Shown here piece after piece: positions 23,247-29,207 of a DNA stretch of 29,207 nucleotides. Below the pieces are notes generated by a model that worked only from the letters and a program-made list of their open reading frames with translations, did no database searches and had not been told where the DNA came from. Positions within the stretch are counted from its first letter, which is position 1, and every line of letters begins with the position of its first letter. Both the position numbers and the translations under genes were made by a program. The stretch is from JAISGQ01 sp964500965 (GTDB taxonomy: Bacteria; Bacillota; Clostridia; Oscillospirales; Acutalibacteraceae). The stretch spans positions 1-29,207 of the forward strand of contig CAZCQZ010000028.1 of NCBI GenBank assembly GCA_964500965.1, read 5' to 3'.

Positions 23247-24905
23247 TTATTTGGCGTTGTCTGCAGAGCGAATATCGCTTCGCTTAATCTTGCCGCTGAT
23301 TGTTTTAGGCAGTTCGGTAACAAATTCAATGATTCGTGGATACTTGTAAGGTGCTGTCTGCTTTTTGACATAGGTTTGAAGCTCCTTTACAAGCTCGTCA
23401 CTGCCCTCGTAGCCGGGAGCAAGAACGATTGTTGCTTTTACGACCTGACCGCGTATGGGGTCGGGAGCGCCTGTAACGGCACATTCTACAACGGCATCAT
23501 GCTCCATAAGAACGCTTTCAATCTCAAAGGGACCTATGCGGTAGCCGGAGGATTTGATAATATCATCGGTGCGGCCGACATACCAAATGTAGCCGTCCTC
23601 GTCAATCCATGCTGTATCGCCGGTGTGATAAAGTCCGCTGTCAATAGCGGCTTTGGTACGAGCCTCATCATTCCAGTAGCAACTGAACATTCCGCATGGT
23701 GTTCTGTCACCCTCAACGCGGACACAGATTTCACCGACTTCACCCTTTGGTACGGGATTACCTTCGGTGTCGCAGATAACAACGTCATAGGCAGGGGAGA
23801 CTTTACCCATTGAGCCGGGCTTCGGGGTCATATAAATAGTGTTGAAAATCTGAAGCGTGGTTTCTGTTTGACCGAAGCCCTCCATAAGCTTCAAGCCGGT
23901 TGCCTTGTAAAACTGGTCATAAACCTCCGGATTCAGAGCTTCGCCGGCAATGCAGGCATATTCAAGGCTTGAAAGGTCATATTTTGTTAAATCCTCACGG
24001 ATAAAGAATCTGAACATGGTGGGCGGTGCGCAGAATGTGGTGATTTTGTATTTTGCGAAAAGGGGAAGCAAGTCGGAGGGGGTAAACTTGTCAAAGTCAC
24101 AGGCAAAAACACCGGCTTCCATAAACCACTGACCGTAGAATTTGCCCCACATGAATTTCATCCAGCCGGAATCGGAAAGGGTCAGGTGCAGACCATCGGG
24201 ATTGACGTTGTGCCAGTATTTGGCTGTTACAATGTGCGCAATGGGATAACTGAAATCGTGTACAACCATTTTAGGCATACCCGTAGTGCCGCTGGTGAAA
24301 TACAGCAACATGGGGTCAGTTGCCAGAGTGTCGCGGCGTTCAAACTCAGCGGAGGCGTTTTTCAGCAGAGAATCAAAATCCAGCCAGCCGTCACGGAAAC
24401 CTTTAACGGTGAATTTTATCTCAACTGTTGGACAGCTCGGCAGAGCTTCCTCAATACGAGAGGGGATTCCCTCATCGGTAGTACAAATCACAGCGCGAAC
24501 ATCAGCGGCATTGCAACGATATTCAATATCATGCGCCATAAGCATATTAGTAGCAGGAATGCCGATTGCGCCGATTTTGTGCAGTGCAAGAGTGATAAAC
24601 CAGAACTGATAATGCCTTTTTAAAATCAGAAGTACTCTGTCACCGCGTTTAATACCAGCATTTGTCAGAACGTTGGCTGCCATATTTGAATATCTTTTCA
24701 TGTCGGCAAAGGTAAAAATGTGTTCTTCACCGGCGGAATTACACCATACAAGAGCGCGTCTGTCCGGCTCTTTAGTGCCGATAACGTCAACAACATCATA
24801 GGCAAAATTGAAGTTGTCGGGGTAAACCGCTTCAAATTTTTCAAGAACGCCTTTAAAAAAGGTTTCCTTGCAATAATCCTGATGTATATTAAGCATTTTA
24901 CTCAT
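23247..24905 (-). CDS. ACSM-type acyl-CoA synthetase (AMP-forming)
   Basis: A 552-residue adenylate-forming enzyme that activates a carboxylic acid with ATP and then transfers it to CoA. Visible motifs are the P-loop YFTSGTTGMPK (about 202-212), GEALNPE, GFGQTETT, the hinge GRTDDIIKSSGYRIGPFE and the C-terminal catalytic lysine K539 in TISGKIKR. The stretch SYPIAHIVTAKYW followed by GLHLTLSDSGWMKFMWGK points to the medium-chain ACSM branch rather than acetyl-CoA synthetase. Members can use medium-chain, branched or aromatic acids; substrate is not readable here. ATG 24905 overlaps the regulator gene by 8 bp and lies only 3 nt after GGAGG, so an ATG at 24896 is an alternative start. It is the second gene behind a T-box leader. 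Confidence 0.92.
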   Translation of the reverse strand: MSKMLNIHQDYCKETFFKGVLEKFEAVYPDNFNFAYDVVDVIGTKEPDRRALVWCNSAGEEHIFTFADMKRYSNMAANVLTNAGIKRGDRVLLILKRHYQFWFITLALHKIGAIGIPATNMLMAHDIEYRCNAADVRAVICTTDEGIPSRIEEALPSCPTVEIKFTVKGFRDGWLDFDSLLKNASAEFERRDTLATDPMLLYFTSGTTGMPKMVVHDFSYPIAHIVTAKYWHNVNPDGLHLTLSDSGWMKFMWGKFYGQWFMEAGVFACDFDKFTPSDLLPLFAKYKITTFCAPPTMFRFFIREDLTKYDLSSLEYACIAGEALNPEVYDQFYKATGLKLMEGFGQTETTLQIFNTIYMTPKPGSMGKVSPAYDVVICDTEGNPVPKGEVGEICVRVEGDRTPCGMFSCYWNDEARTKAAIDSGLYHTGDTAWIDEDGYIWYVGRTDDIIKSSGYRIGPFEIESVLMEHDAVVECAVTGAPDPIRGQVVKATIVLAPGYEGSDELVKELQTYVKKQTAPYKYPRIIEFVTELPKTISGKIKRSDIRSADNAK

Positions 24906-25482
24906 TATCCTCCGTTCTGTCTCTCATAACAACAGCCAAAAATACACATTCACTGCCGCCGGTAGCAATCATACCGTGCTGTCTGCCGGAATCATAATAA
25001 ACCGCATCACCTGCGTGAAGAATTTCCATGTGGTCTTCGAGCTGAACCTTTAATGAGCCGCTGATAATGTAGTCAAATTCCTGTCCCACATGGGCGGAAA
25101 GTGCAATAGGCTCATTTTGTGCTTTTTCATCATAGGGAGCTGTTACCAGGAACGGCTCGGAAATTTTATCGCGGAAGCGATAGGCGAGATGCCCGTACTT
25201 AAATCCCTCACGACGCTTTATATCAAGCCCCTCACCGGCACGAACAACGGAATAAAAGGAGAGCTTGGGGCTGCTGCCGGTAAGCAGCTCAACAATATCA
25301 ACGCCGAATTTGTCGGCACATTTGTAAAGAAATGTAAATCCAAAATCAATTTCGCCCTGTTCTGCGCGAAGATAATCCTCAACGCTGACATCGGCTGCGG
25401 CGGCAACTTCTTCGGGGGAAAGCTCCAAAATGTCGCGTAAAGCTCTAATTCGTTCTGCAATTTCAATAATTCTTGTTTCCAT
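24898..25482 (-). CDS. XRE-family regulator with C-terminal cupin domain
   Basis: A 194-residue transcription regulator with an N-terminal helix-turn-helix (about 8-68; SPEEVAAAADVSVEDYLRAE is the recognition region) and a C-terminal cupin (about 125-188, HVGQEFDYIISGSLKV and LHAGDAVYYDSGRQHGM). The cupin probably binds a small ligand, possibly via metal. Regulators of this build often sit beside acyl-CoA synthetase genes and may sense the acid or its CoA ester; that is inference. ATG 25482 is 8 nt after AGGAG, whereas the in-frame ATG at 25488 is only 2 nt from it and less likely. Stop and next start overlap. The gene is preceded by a T-box leader on the same strand. Confidence 0.9.
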   Translation of the reverse strand: METRIIEIAERIRALRDILELSPEEVAAAADVSVEDYLRAEQGEIDFGFTFLYKCADKFGVDIVELLTGSSPKLSFYSVVRAGEGLDIKRREGFKYGHLAYRFRDKISEPFLVTAPYDEKAQNEPIALSAHVGQEFDYIISGSLKVQLEDHMEILHAGDAVYYDSGRQHGMIATGGSECVFLAVVMRDRTEDNE

Positions 25483-25504
25483 TATCATTGCTCCTTATCT
25501 TGAA

Positions 25505-25772
25505 ATAAAAATAAAAGCTCGTCCCGTATTAACGGGACGAGCATAACTCGCGGTACCACCCATTTTGCCGCCACAGGGACGACCTGCTTTTCAAAGCTCA
25601 ATCAAGCTTTCAGCCTTAACGCGGCAAAAACGTGCGTGCTTACTTGCAAAAGCTTTCGGCTGCCTGCTCAGAAGTGATCGAGAGAATATTGCAGTACCGC
25701 CTTACACCGACCGGCGGCTCTCTGAAACTGACTGATATGCTCTGCATCTTCGTCAATGCATTTATTATGTTG
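25505..25772 (-). ncRNA. T-box riboswitch leader, probable isoleucine (AUC) specifier
   Basis: The 338-bp gap between glnS and the regulator gene is a T-box leader read on the minus strand. The T-box core GGGTGGTACCGCG lies at 25561-25549. Stem I shows the AG-bulge stretch CAGAGAG and a distal stem GCCGCC/GGCGG. On its 3' side it reads CGATCACTTCTGAGC (25680-25666), where AUC at 25678-25676 fits the usual specifier position before ACTTCTGAGC. The bulge UGGU (25558-25555) pairs with the ACCA end of a tRNA with A73, which fits tRNA-Ile and not tRNA-Ser (so a UCA reading is disfavoured). A stem III with TTTTGCCGC/GCGGCAAAA arms precedes the T-box. CGAG after the T-box can pair with CTCG of the terminator's 5' arm to form the antiterminator. 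Confidence 0.92.
25506..25542 (-). terminator. T-box-controlled terminator
   Basis: On the minus strand GCTCGTCCCGT (25542-25532) pairs perfectly with ACGGGACGAGC (25527-25517) around a TAAT loop, then TTTTATTTTTA. The 5' arm also contains the CTCGTCCC that the antiterminator needs, so the two structures exclude each other. Confidence 0.92.
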
Positions 25773-25777
25773 GCGAA

Positions 25778-25806
25778 ATTATATCGCTTTAAATGATAAA
25801 AGTCAA
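25778..25806 (-). promoter_or_regulatory. Sigma-A promoter of the T-box operon
   Basis: On the minus strand TTGACT (25806-25801), 17 nt, TATAAT (25783-25778), beginning 15 bp after the glnS stop codon. The RNA would start near 25771. This separates the T-box operon from gltX-glnS. Confidence 0.85.
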
Positions 25807-25821
25807 TAGTATTTTGAAAAT

Positions 25822-27510
25822 TTATTTTGCGTAGCTGTCCTTAAGCTCAACAGAGCGGTTGAAAACCAGCTTTTCGGGTGTGGAATCCACACTGTCAACG
25901 CAGAAATAGCCGAGGCGCAGGAACTGGAAACCGTCACCGGGCTTTGCATTTGCCAAAGACGGCTCAAGCTTGCAGCCGTTGAGCACGGTAAGTGAATTGG
26001 GGTTAATAAACTGCATGAAATCAACATCGGCAGCATCGGGGGAGGGAACGGTAAACAGACGGTCGAAAAGCCTTACTTCCGCATCGACTGCATCGGCGCA
26101 GTTGACCCAGTGAATAGTGCCCTTAACCTTTACACCCTCAGGAGGATTGCCACCACGTGTGGATTCGTCATATTCGGCGTAAACCTCAACAACATTGCCG
26201 TTTTCGTCTTTTTTGCAGCCGGTGCATTTCACAATGTATGTGCCTTTCAGACGAACGAGGTTGCCGGGGAACATACGGAAATACTTCTTTTCGGGTACTT
26301 CCATAAAATCGTCCGCTTCAATGAAAAGCTCACGGCTGAATGTGATTTTGCGTGTGCCTGCGCCGGCGTCCTGGGGATTGTTTTCAACCTCAAATTCTTC
26401 CGTCTTATTTTCGGGATAGTTGGTGATAATGAGCTTTACGGGATTGAGAACCGCCATGGCTCTTGTTGCATGGGCGTTCAGGTCTTCACGCAGACAAAAT
26501 TCGAGGAAGCTCCACTGAACGGTGGAGGGGTTCTTGGCAACACCTATACGCTCACAGAAATTCTTTATGGAATCGGGAGTGTAGCCACGTCTGCGAAGTG
26601 CCGCAAGAGTAGGCATTCTGGGGTCGTCCCAGCCGCTTACGATTCCGTCCTCAATCATCTTGCGCAGCTTGCGTTTTGAAAGAACGGTATAGTCAATTGC
26701 AAGACGTGCAAACTCAATCTGTCTGGGTTTGCTGGGAACGGAAACATGGTCACATACCCAATCGTAAAGAGGACGGTGGTCTTCATATTCGAGTGAGCAG
26801 AGGGAATGGGTGATGTGCTCCAAAGCATCACCGATGGGGTGTGCAAAGTCGTACATGGGATATATGCACCATTCATCGCCGGTGCGGTGGTGGGTCATGT
26901 GCTTGATTCTGTAAATAACCGGGTCACGCATGTTCCAGTTGCCGGAAGCAAGGTCGATTTTTGCACGGAGGGTCATTTTACCGTCGGGAAATTCGCCGTT
27001 TTTCATTCTCTCAAATAAATCAAGACTTTCTTCAATGGGTCTGTCACGATAGGGAGAAACGGCAGGTGTATTATAGTCACCGCGCATTTCTTTCATCTGC
27101 TCCGGGGTAAGCTCACAGACATAAGCCAGACCTTTTTTGATAAGCTCAACGGCAAACTCATAGGTTTGCTGAAAATATTCGGAAGCGAAGCAGTAGTTGT
27201 CCCAGTCGTAGCCGAGCCAGTGAATATCGCCTTTTATAGCTTCGACAAACTCCTCTTTTTCCTTTGTGGGGTTTGTATCGTCCATACGAAGATTACACGT
27301 TCCGCCGAATTTTTCCGCCATGCCGAAGTCAATGCAAAGAGCCTTTACGTGACCGATATGAAGCCAGCCGTTAGGCTCAGGAGGAAAACGGGTGTGAACT
27401 TTCATACCCTCGCAACGCTGACCGGGCTTCAAATCGTCGATGATTGCCTGCTCAATAAAGCTGGAAGCGGAATTTTCTTCATTATTAGTGTTCAAAATTT
27501 CTTCAGACAT
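25822..27510 (-). CDS. glnS: Glutaminyl-tRNA synthetase
   Basis: Charges tRNA-Gln directly with glutamine. The 562-residue class I enzyme has RFPPEPNGWLHIGHVKA (HIGH at 51-54), LRMDDTNPTKE, and the KMSKS-equivalent VLSKRKL (LSKR 277-280), followed by the two C-terminal beta-barrel anticodon-binding domains (about 345-555). The features HRTGDEWCIYPMYDFAHP and SLEYEDHRPLYDW are characteristic of GlnRS. An N-terminal low-complexity extension of about 15 residues (NTNNEENSASS) precedes the core. AGGAGG lies 9 nt before ATG 27510, and the gene starts 11 bp after gltX stops, so the two form an operon. GlnRS is absent from many Firmicutes, which make Gln-tRNA by amidation; whether gatCAB also exists cannot be seen here. 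Confidence 0.97.
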   Translation of the reverse strand: MSEEILNTNNEENSASSFIEQAIIDDLKPGQRCEGMKVHTRFPPEPNGWLHIGHVKALCIDFGMAEKFGGTCNLRMDDTNPTKEKEEFVEAIKGDIHWLGYDWDNYCFASEYFQQTYEFAVELIKKGLAYVCELTPEQMKEMRGDYNTPAVSPYRDRPIEESLDLFERMKNGEFPDGKMTLRAKIDLASGNWNMRDPVIYRIKHMTHHRTGDEWCIYPMYDFAHPIGDALEHITHSLCSLEYEDHRPLYDWVCDHVSVPSKPRQIEFARLAIDYTVLSKRKLRKMIEDGIVSGWDDPRMPTLAALRRRGYTPDSIKNFCERIGVAKNPSTVQWSFLEFCLREDLNAHATRAMAVLNPVKLIITNYPENKTEEFEVENNPQDAGAGTRKITFSRELFIEADDFMEVPEKKYFRMFPGNLVRLKGTYIVKCTGCKKDENGNVVEVYAEYDESTRGGNPPEGVKVKGTIHWVNCADAVDAEVRLFDRLFTVPSPDAADVDFMQFINPNSLTVLNGCKLEPSLANAKPGDGFQFLRLGYFCVDSVDSTPEKLVFNRSVELKDSYAK

Positions 27511-27521
27511 TCTATTTCCTC

Positions 27522-28958
27522 CTAAGAGAGCTTTGCAAGACCGATTTTCAGTCTGCGCATGGATTCGTCTTTGCCGAGTATTCCGAGAACCTCAACAGCT
27601 CCGCCGGGAGTGACGGTGCGACCGGAAGCGGCGATTCTGACAGGCCACATAAGAAGCCCGTTTTTAACCTCAAGCTTTGTTGCAAGGTTAATCAGGCAAT
27701 CGTGAATTGAATCTGTATTCCAGTCGGCAATAGCGTCAAGCTCCGGAATTACGGTTTCAAGCATTTGCTTACTGCTTTCAAGGGTGCTCTTTGATTTTTT
27801 GTTTACAAAGAAATCAAGGGGATAATCGTCAAGAGTATCAACAAATTCAAGCTGTGCCGGAATTTCGGAAAGCACCTCTGTTCTTTGGTGCAGGCATTTT
27901 GCGATAAGCATTGTGTCGGCCTGTTCGCTCTTAACACCCTGTTTTATAAAGGGGAGCGCAACTTCGTGGAACTTTTCAAGCTCCATTGCACGAATATATT
28001 CGGCATTTACCCAACGCATTTTTTCGGGGTCGTAAATTGCCGGAGATTTTGAAATTCCGTCAATATCAAAGGCTTCGATAAGCTCAGGCAGTGAGAAAAT
28101 CTCACGCTCACCCTTTGGCGCCCAGCCCAAAAGTGCGATGTAGTTAATGATTGCTTCGGTAAGATAGCCTTTTGCGACAAGGTCCTGATAAGATGCATCG
28201 CCATTTCTCTTTGAAAGCTTGTTCTGAGCATCTTTCATTATTGGGGAGCAGTGGACATAAATAGGCTTTTCCCAGCCGAATGCTTCGTAAAGCAGATTGT
28301 ATTTCGGAGTGGAGGAAAGATATTCACTGCCGCGTACAACGTGGGTAATGTTCATAAGGTGGTCGTCAATGACGTTTGCGAAGTTGTAGGTGGGCAAACC
28401 GTCTGACTTTAAAAGTATCTGGTCTTCAAGCTCCTCGTTGTCAACGGTGATAGTGCCGAAAACGGCATCGTCAAAGGAGGTTTTGCCCTCTCTCGGCATT
28501 TTCTGTCGAATAACATATGGCTCACCTGTTGCGGCTCTTTTACGGGCTTCTTCAAGAGGAATTTCGCGGCAGTGACCGTCGTATTTGGCAATGCCGCCGG
28601 CTGCCTGACGTACCTGCTCCAAGCGTTCCTCGGTGCAGAAGCAGTAATAGGCGTGACCGCTTTCGCAGAGCTGTTCGGCATATTTTTTGTAAATATCCCT
28701 GCGTTCGGACTGAATGTACGGTCCGTATTCACCGCCCACATCGGGACCTTCGTCCCAGTTAAGACCGGTTTCCCTGAGAGTTGCGAAAATAATTTCACAT
28801 GCTCCGTCAACATACCGTCCTTGGTCGGTGTCCTCAATTCTGAGAATAAAATCGCCGCCCAGCTTTTTGACGAGAAGATATTCGTAAAGTGCTGTGCGCA
28901 AATTACCTATGTGCATGTAGCCGGTAGGGGAAGGAGCGAATCTTGTTCTTGCTTTCAT
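27522..28958 (-). CDS. gltX: Glutamyl-tRNA synthetase
   Basis: Charges tRNA-Glu with glutamate. The 478-residue class I enzyme has RFAPSPTGYMHIGNLRTA (HIGN 16-19), RIEDTDQGRYV, the tRNA-contact segment VVRGSEYLSSTPKY, and KLSKRNGDAS (247-251) as KMSKS. A zinc-binding region is suggested by CFC (106-108) and YDGHC (C130), as in E. coli GluRS. The C-terminal all-helical anticodon-binding domain follows. The frame extends to a GTG at 28970, but that codon abuts the ribosome-binding site AGGAAAGG; ATG 28958 gives the family's MKARTRFAPSPTG start. It is the first gene of gltX-glnS. With GlnRS present, this GluRS may be of the discriminating type, which cannot be proven from the sequence alone. Confidence 0.97.
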   Translation of the reverse strand: MKARTRFAPSPTGYMHIGNLRTALYEYLLVKKLGGDFILRIEDTDQGRYVDGACEIIFATLRETGLNWDEGPDVGGEYGPYIQSERRDIYKKYAEQLCESGHAYYCFCTEERLEQVRQAAGGIAKYDGHCREIPLEEARKRAATGEPYVIRQKMPREGKTSFDDAVFGTITVDNEELEDQILLKSDGLPTYNFANVIDDHLMNITHVVRGSEYLSSTPKYNLLYEAFGWEKPIYVHCSPIMKDAQNKLSKRNGDASYQDLVAKGYLTEAIINYIALLGWAPKGEREIFSLPELIEAFDIDGISKSPAIYDPEKMRWVNAEYIRAMELEKFHEVALPFIKQGVKSEQADTMLIAKCLHQRTEVLSEIPAQLEFVDTLDDYPLDFFVNKKSKSTLESSKQMLETVIPELDAIADWNTDSIHDCLINLATKLEVKNGLLMWPVRIAASGRTVTPGGAVEVLGILGKDESMRRLKIGLAKLS

Positions 28959-28997
28959 GGGTATAAGCACCCTTTCCTGTAATTTCTTTTACATCTT

Positions 28998-29026
28998 ATA
29001 ATAACGCAATATCTTTCGTCCGTCAA
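28998..29026 (-). promoter_or_regulatory. Sigma-A promoter of gltX-glnS
   Basis: On the minus strand TTGACG (29026-29021), 17 nt, TATTAT (29003-28998). The leader is only about 30 nt, so no T-box precedes gltX. Confidence 0.75.
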
Positions 29027-29098
29027 CAAAAAGAAATTAAATTATAGCTTAATCTATGAAAACGGATTCGAGAATTTTTAAAAAAGTAAAATTCGGTG

Positions 29099-29126
29099 TT
29101 GACAAATTAAAATTATCTGATATAAT
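29099..29126 (+). promoter_or_regulatory. Sigma-A promoter of the tRNA-Gly gene
   Basis: TTGACA (29099-29104), 16 nt, TATAAT (29121-29126), with TGA just before the -10. Both hexamers are perfect, as expected for a stable RNA. The stretch 29027-29098 shows nothing else. Confidence 0.85.
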
Positions 29127-29146
29127 AGCTTTCGTTGACAGGAAAT

Positions 29147-29207
29147 GCGGAATTAGCTCATCTGGTAGAGCGCCACCTTGCCAAGGTGGAGGTAGCGAGT
29201 TCGAGCC
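29147..29207 (+). tRNA. tRNA-Gly (GCC), 3' end cut off by the window edge
   Basis: Sixty-one bases of a tRNA are present: acceptor strand GCGGAAT, D-arm GCTC-ATCTGGTA-GAGC, anticodon arm CCACC-TTGCCAA-GGTGG with anticodon GCC (29179-29181 region), then the T-arm start GCGAG-TTCGAGCC. The 3' T-stem strand, acceptor strand and CCA lie outside. It is transcribed divergently from gltX. Confidence 0.95.

Noticed and set aside
25500..25806. The T-box as the control element of gltX or glnS
   Set aside because: It is on the same strand but lies downstream of both genes, and it has its own promoter after the glnS stop; its terminator is directly in front of the regulator gene.
1..29207. CRISPR arrays, insertion sequences, phage genes or attachment sites
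   Set aside because: No regularly spaced repeats, transposase or integrase sequences or flanking direct repeats were seen; the tRNA-Gly at the end is cut off, so an attachment site beyond the window cannot be judged.

Overview
The window looks like a chromosomal segment of a Gram-positive, moderately AT-rich anaerobic Clostridia bacterium, probably of the Ruminococcaceae/Oscillospiraceae type. The evidence is an IspH–ribosomal protein S1 fusion directly after cmk, a T-box leader, strong AGGAGG ribosome-binding sites, sigma-A promoters of the TTGACA/TATAAT kind, and a glutaminyl-tRNA synthetase beside glutamyl-tRNA synthetase. The genus is inference. I see no phage, transposon, CRISPR or plasmid genes; this is ordinary core genome with a few accessory modules.

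Layout. 1–1284 (minus): the N-terminal part of a sugar-type ABC ATPase and an RsuA-family pseudouridine synthase. 1400–3016 (plus): an ECF sigma factor overlapping a single-pass membrane partner, closed by a terminator. 3061–8001: uvrB-uvrA with a clear sigma-A promoter. 8004–10263: a DUF5685-like protein, a J-domain/TPR protein with a cysteine-packed tail, and a small membrane protein, ending in a hairpin. 10275–14325: a flavoprotein (BaiN/HI0933 type), cmk and the ispH–rpsA fusion, translationally overlapped. 14346–16396: two single-gene units, an E2/CAT-fold protein that has lost its catalytic residues and a monoacylglycerol-lipase-like hydrolase. 16454–22295: a purine salvage operon of xpt, a BMP-family lipoprotein, a double ABC ATPase and two permeases, with hairpins between the early genes. 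22325–23199: a zinc-ribbon membrane protein.

The minus-strand block 23205–29026 holds gltX-glnS from one promoter, then a separate promoter and a complete T-box leader. The T-box drives an XRE-cupin regulator and an ACSM-type acyl-CoA synthetase. The window ends in a divergently transcribed, truncated tRNA-Gly(GCC).

The most interesting element is the T-box at 25505–25772. Its specifier reads best as AUC (Ile) and its UGGU bulge demands a tRNA with A73, yet it controls an acyl-CoA synthetase rather than a tRNA synthetase, a biosynthesis gene or a transporter. I infer that uncharged tRNA-Ile may switch on activation of a short branched or aromatic acid, such as 2-methylbutyrate, for amino acid synthesis by reductive carboxylation. 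Other points worth a second look are a possible internal start that would release free S1 from the IspH–S1 fusion, the DUF5685/J-protein/membrane module, the inactive E2-like protein, and an ECF-like promoter in front of the sigma gene.
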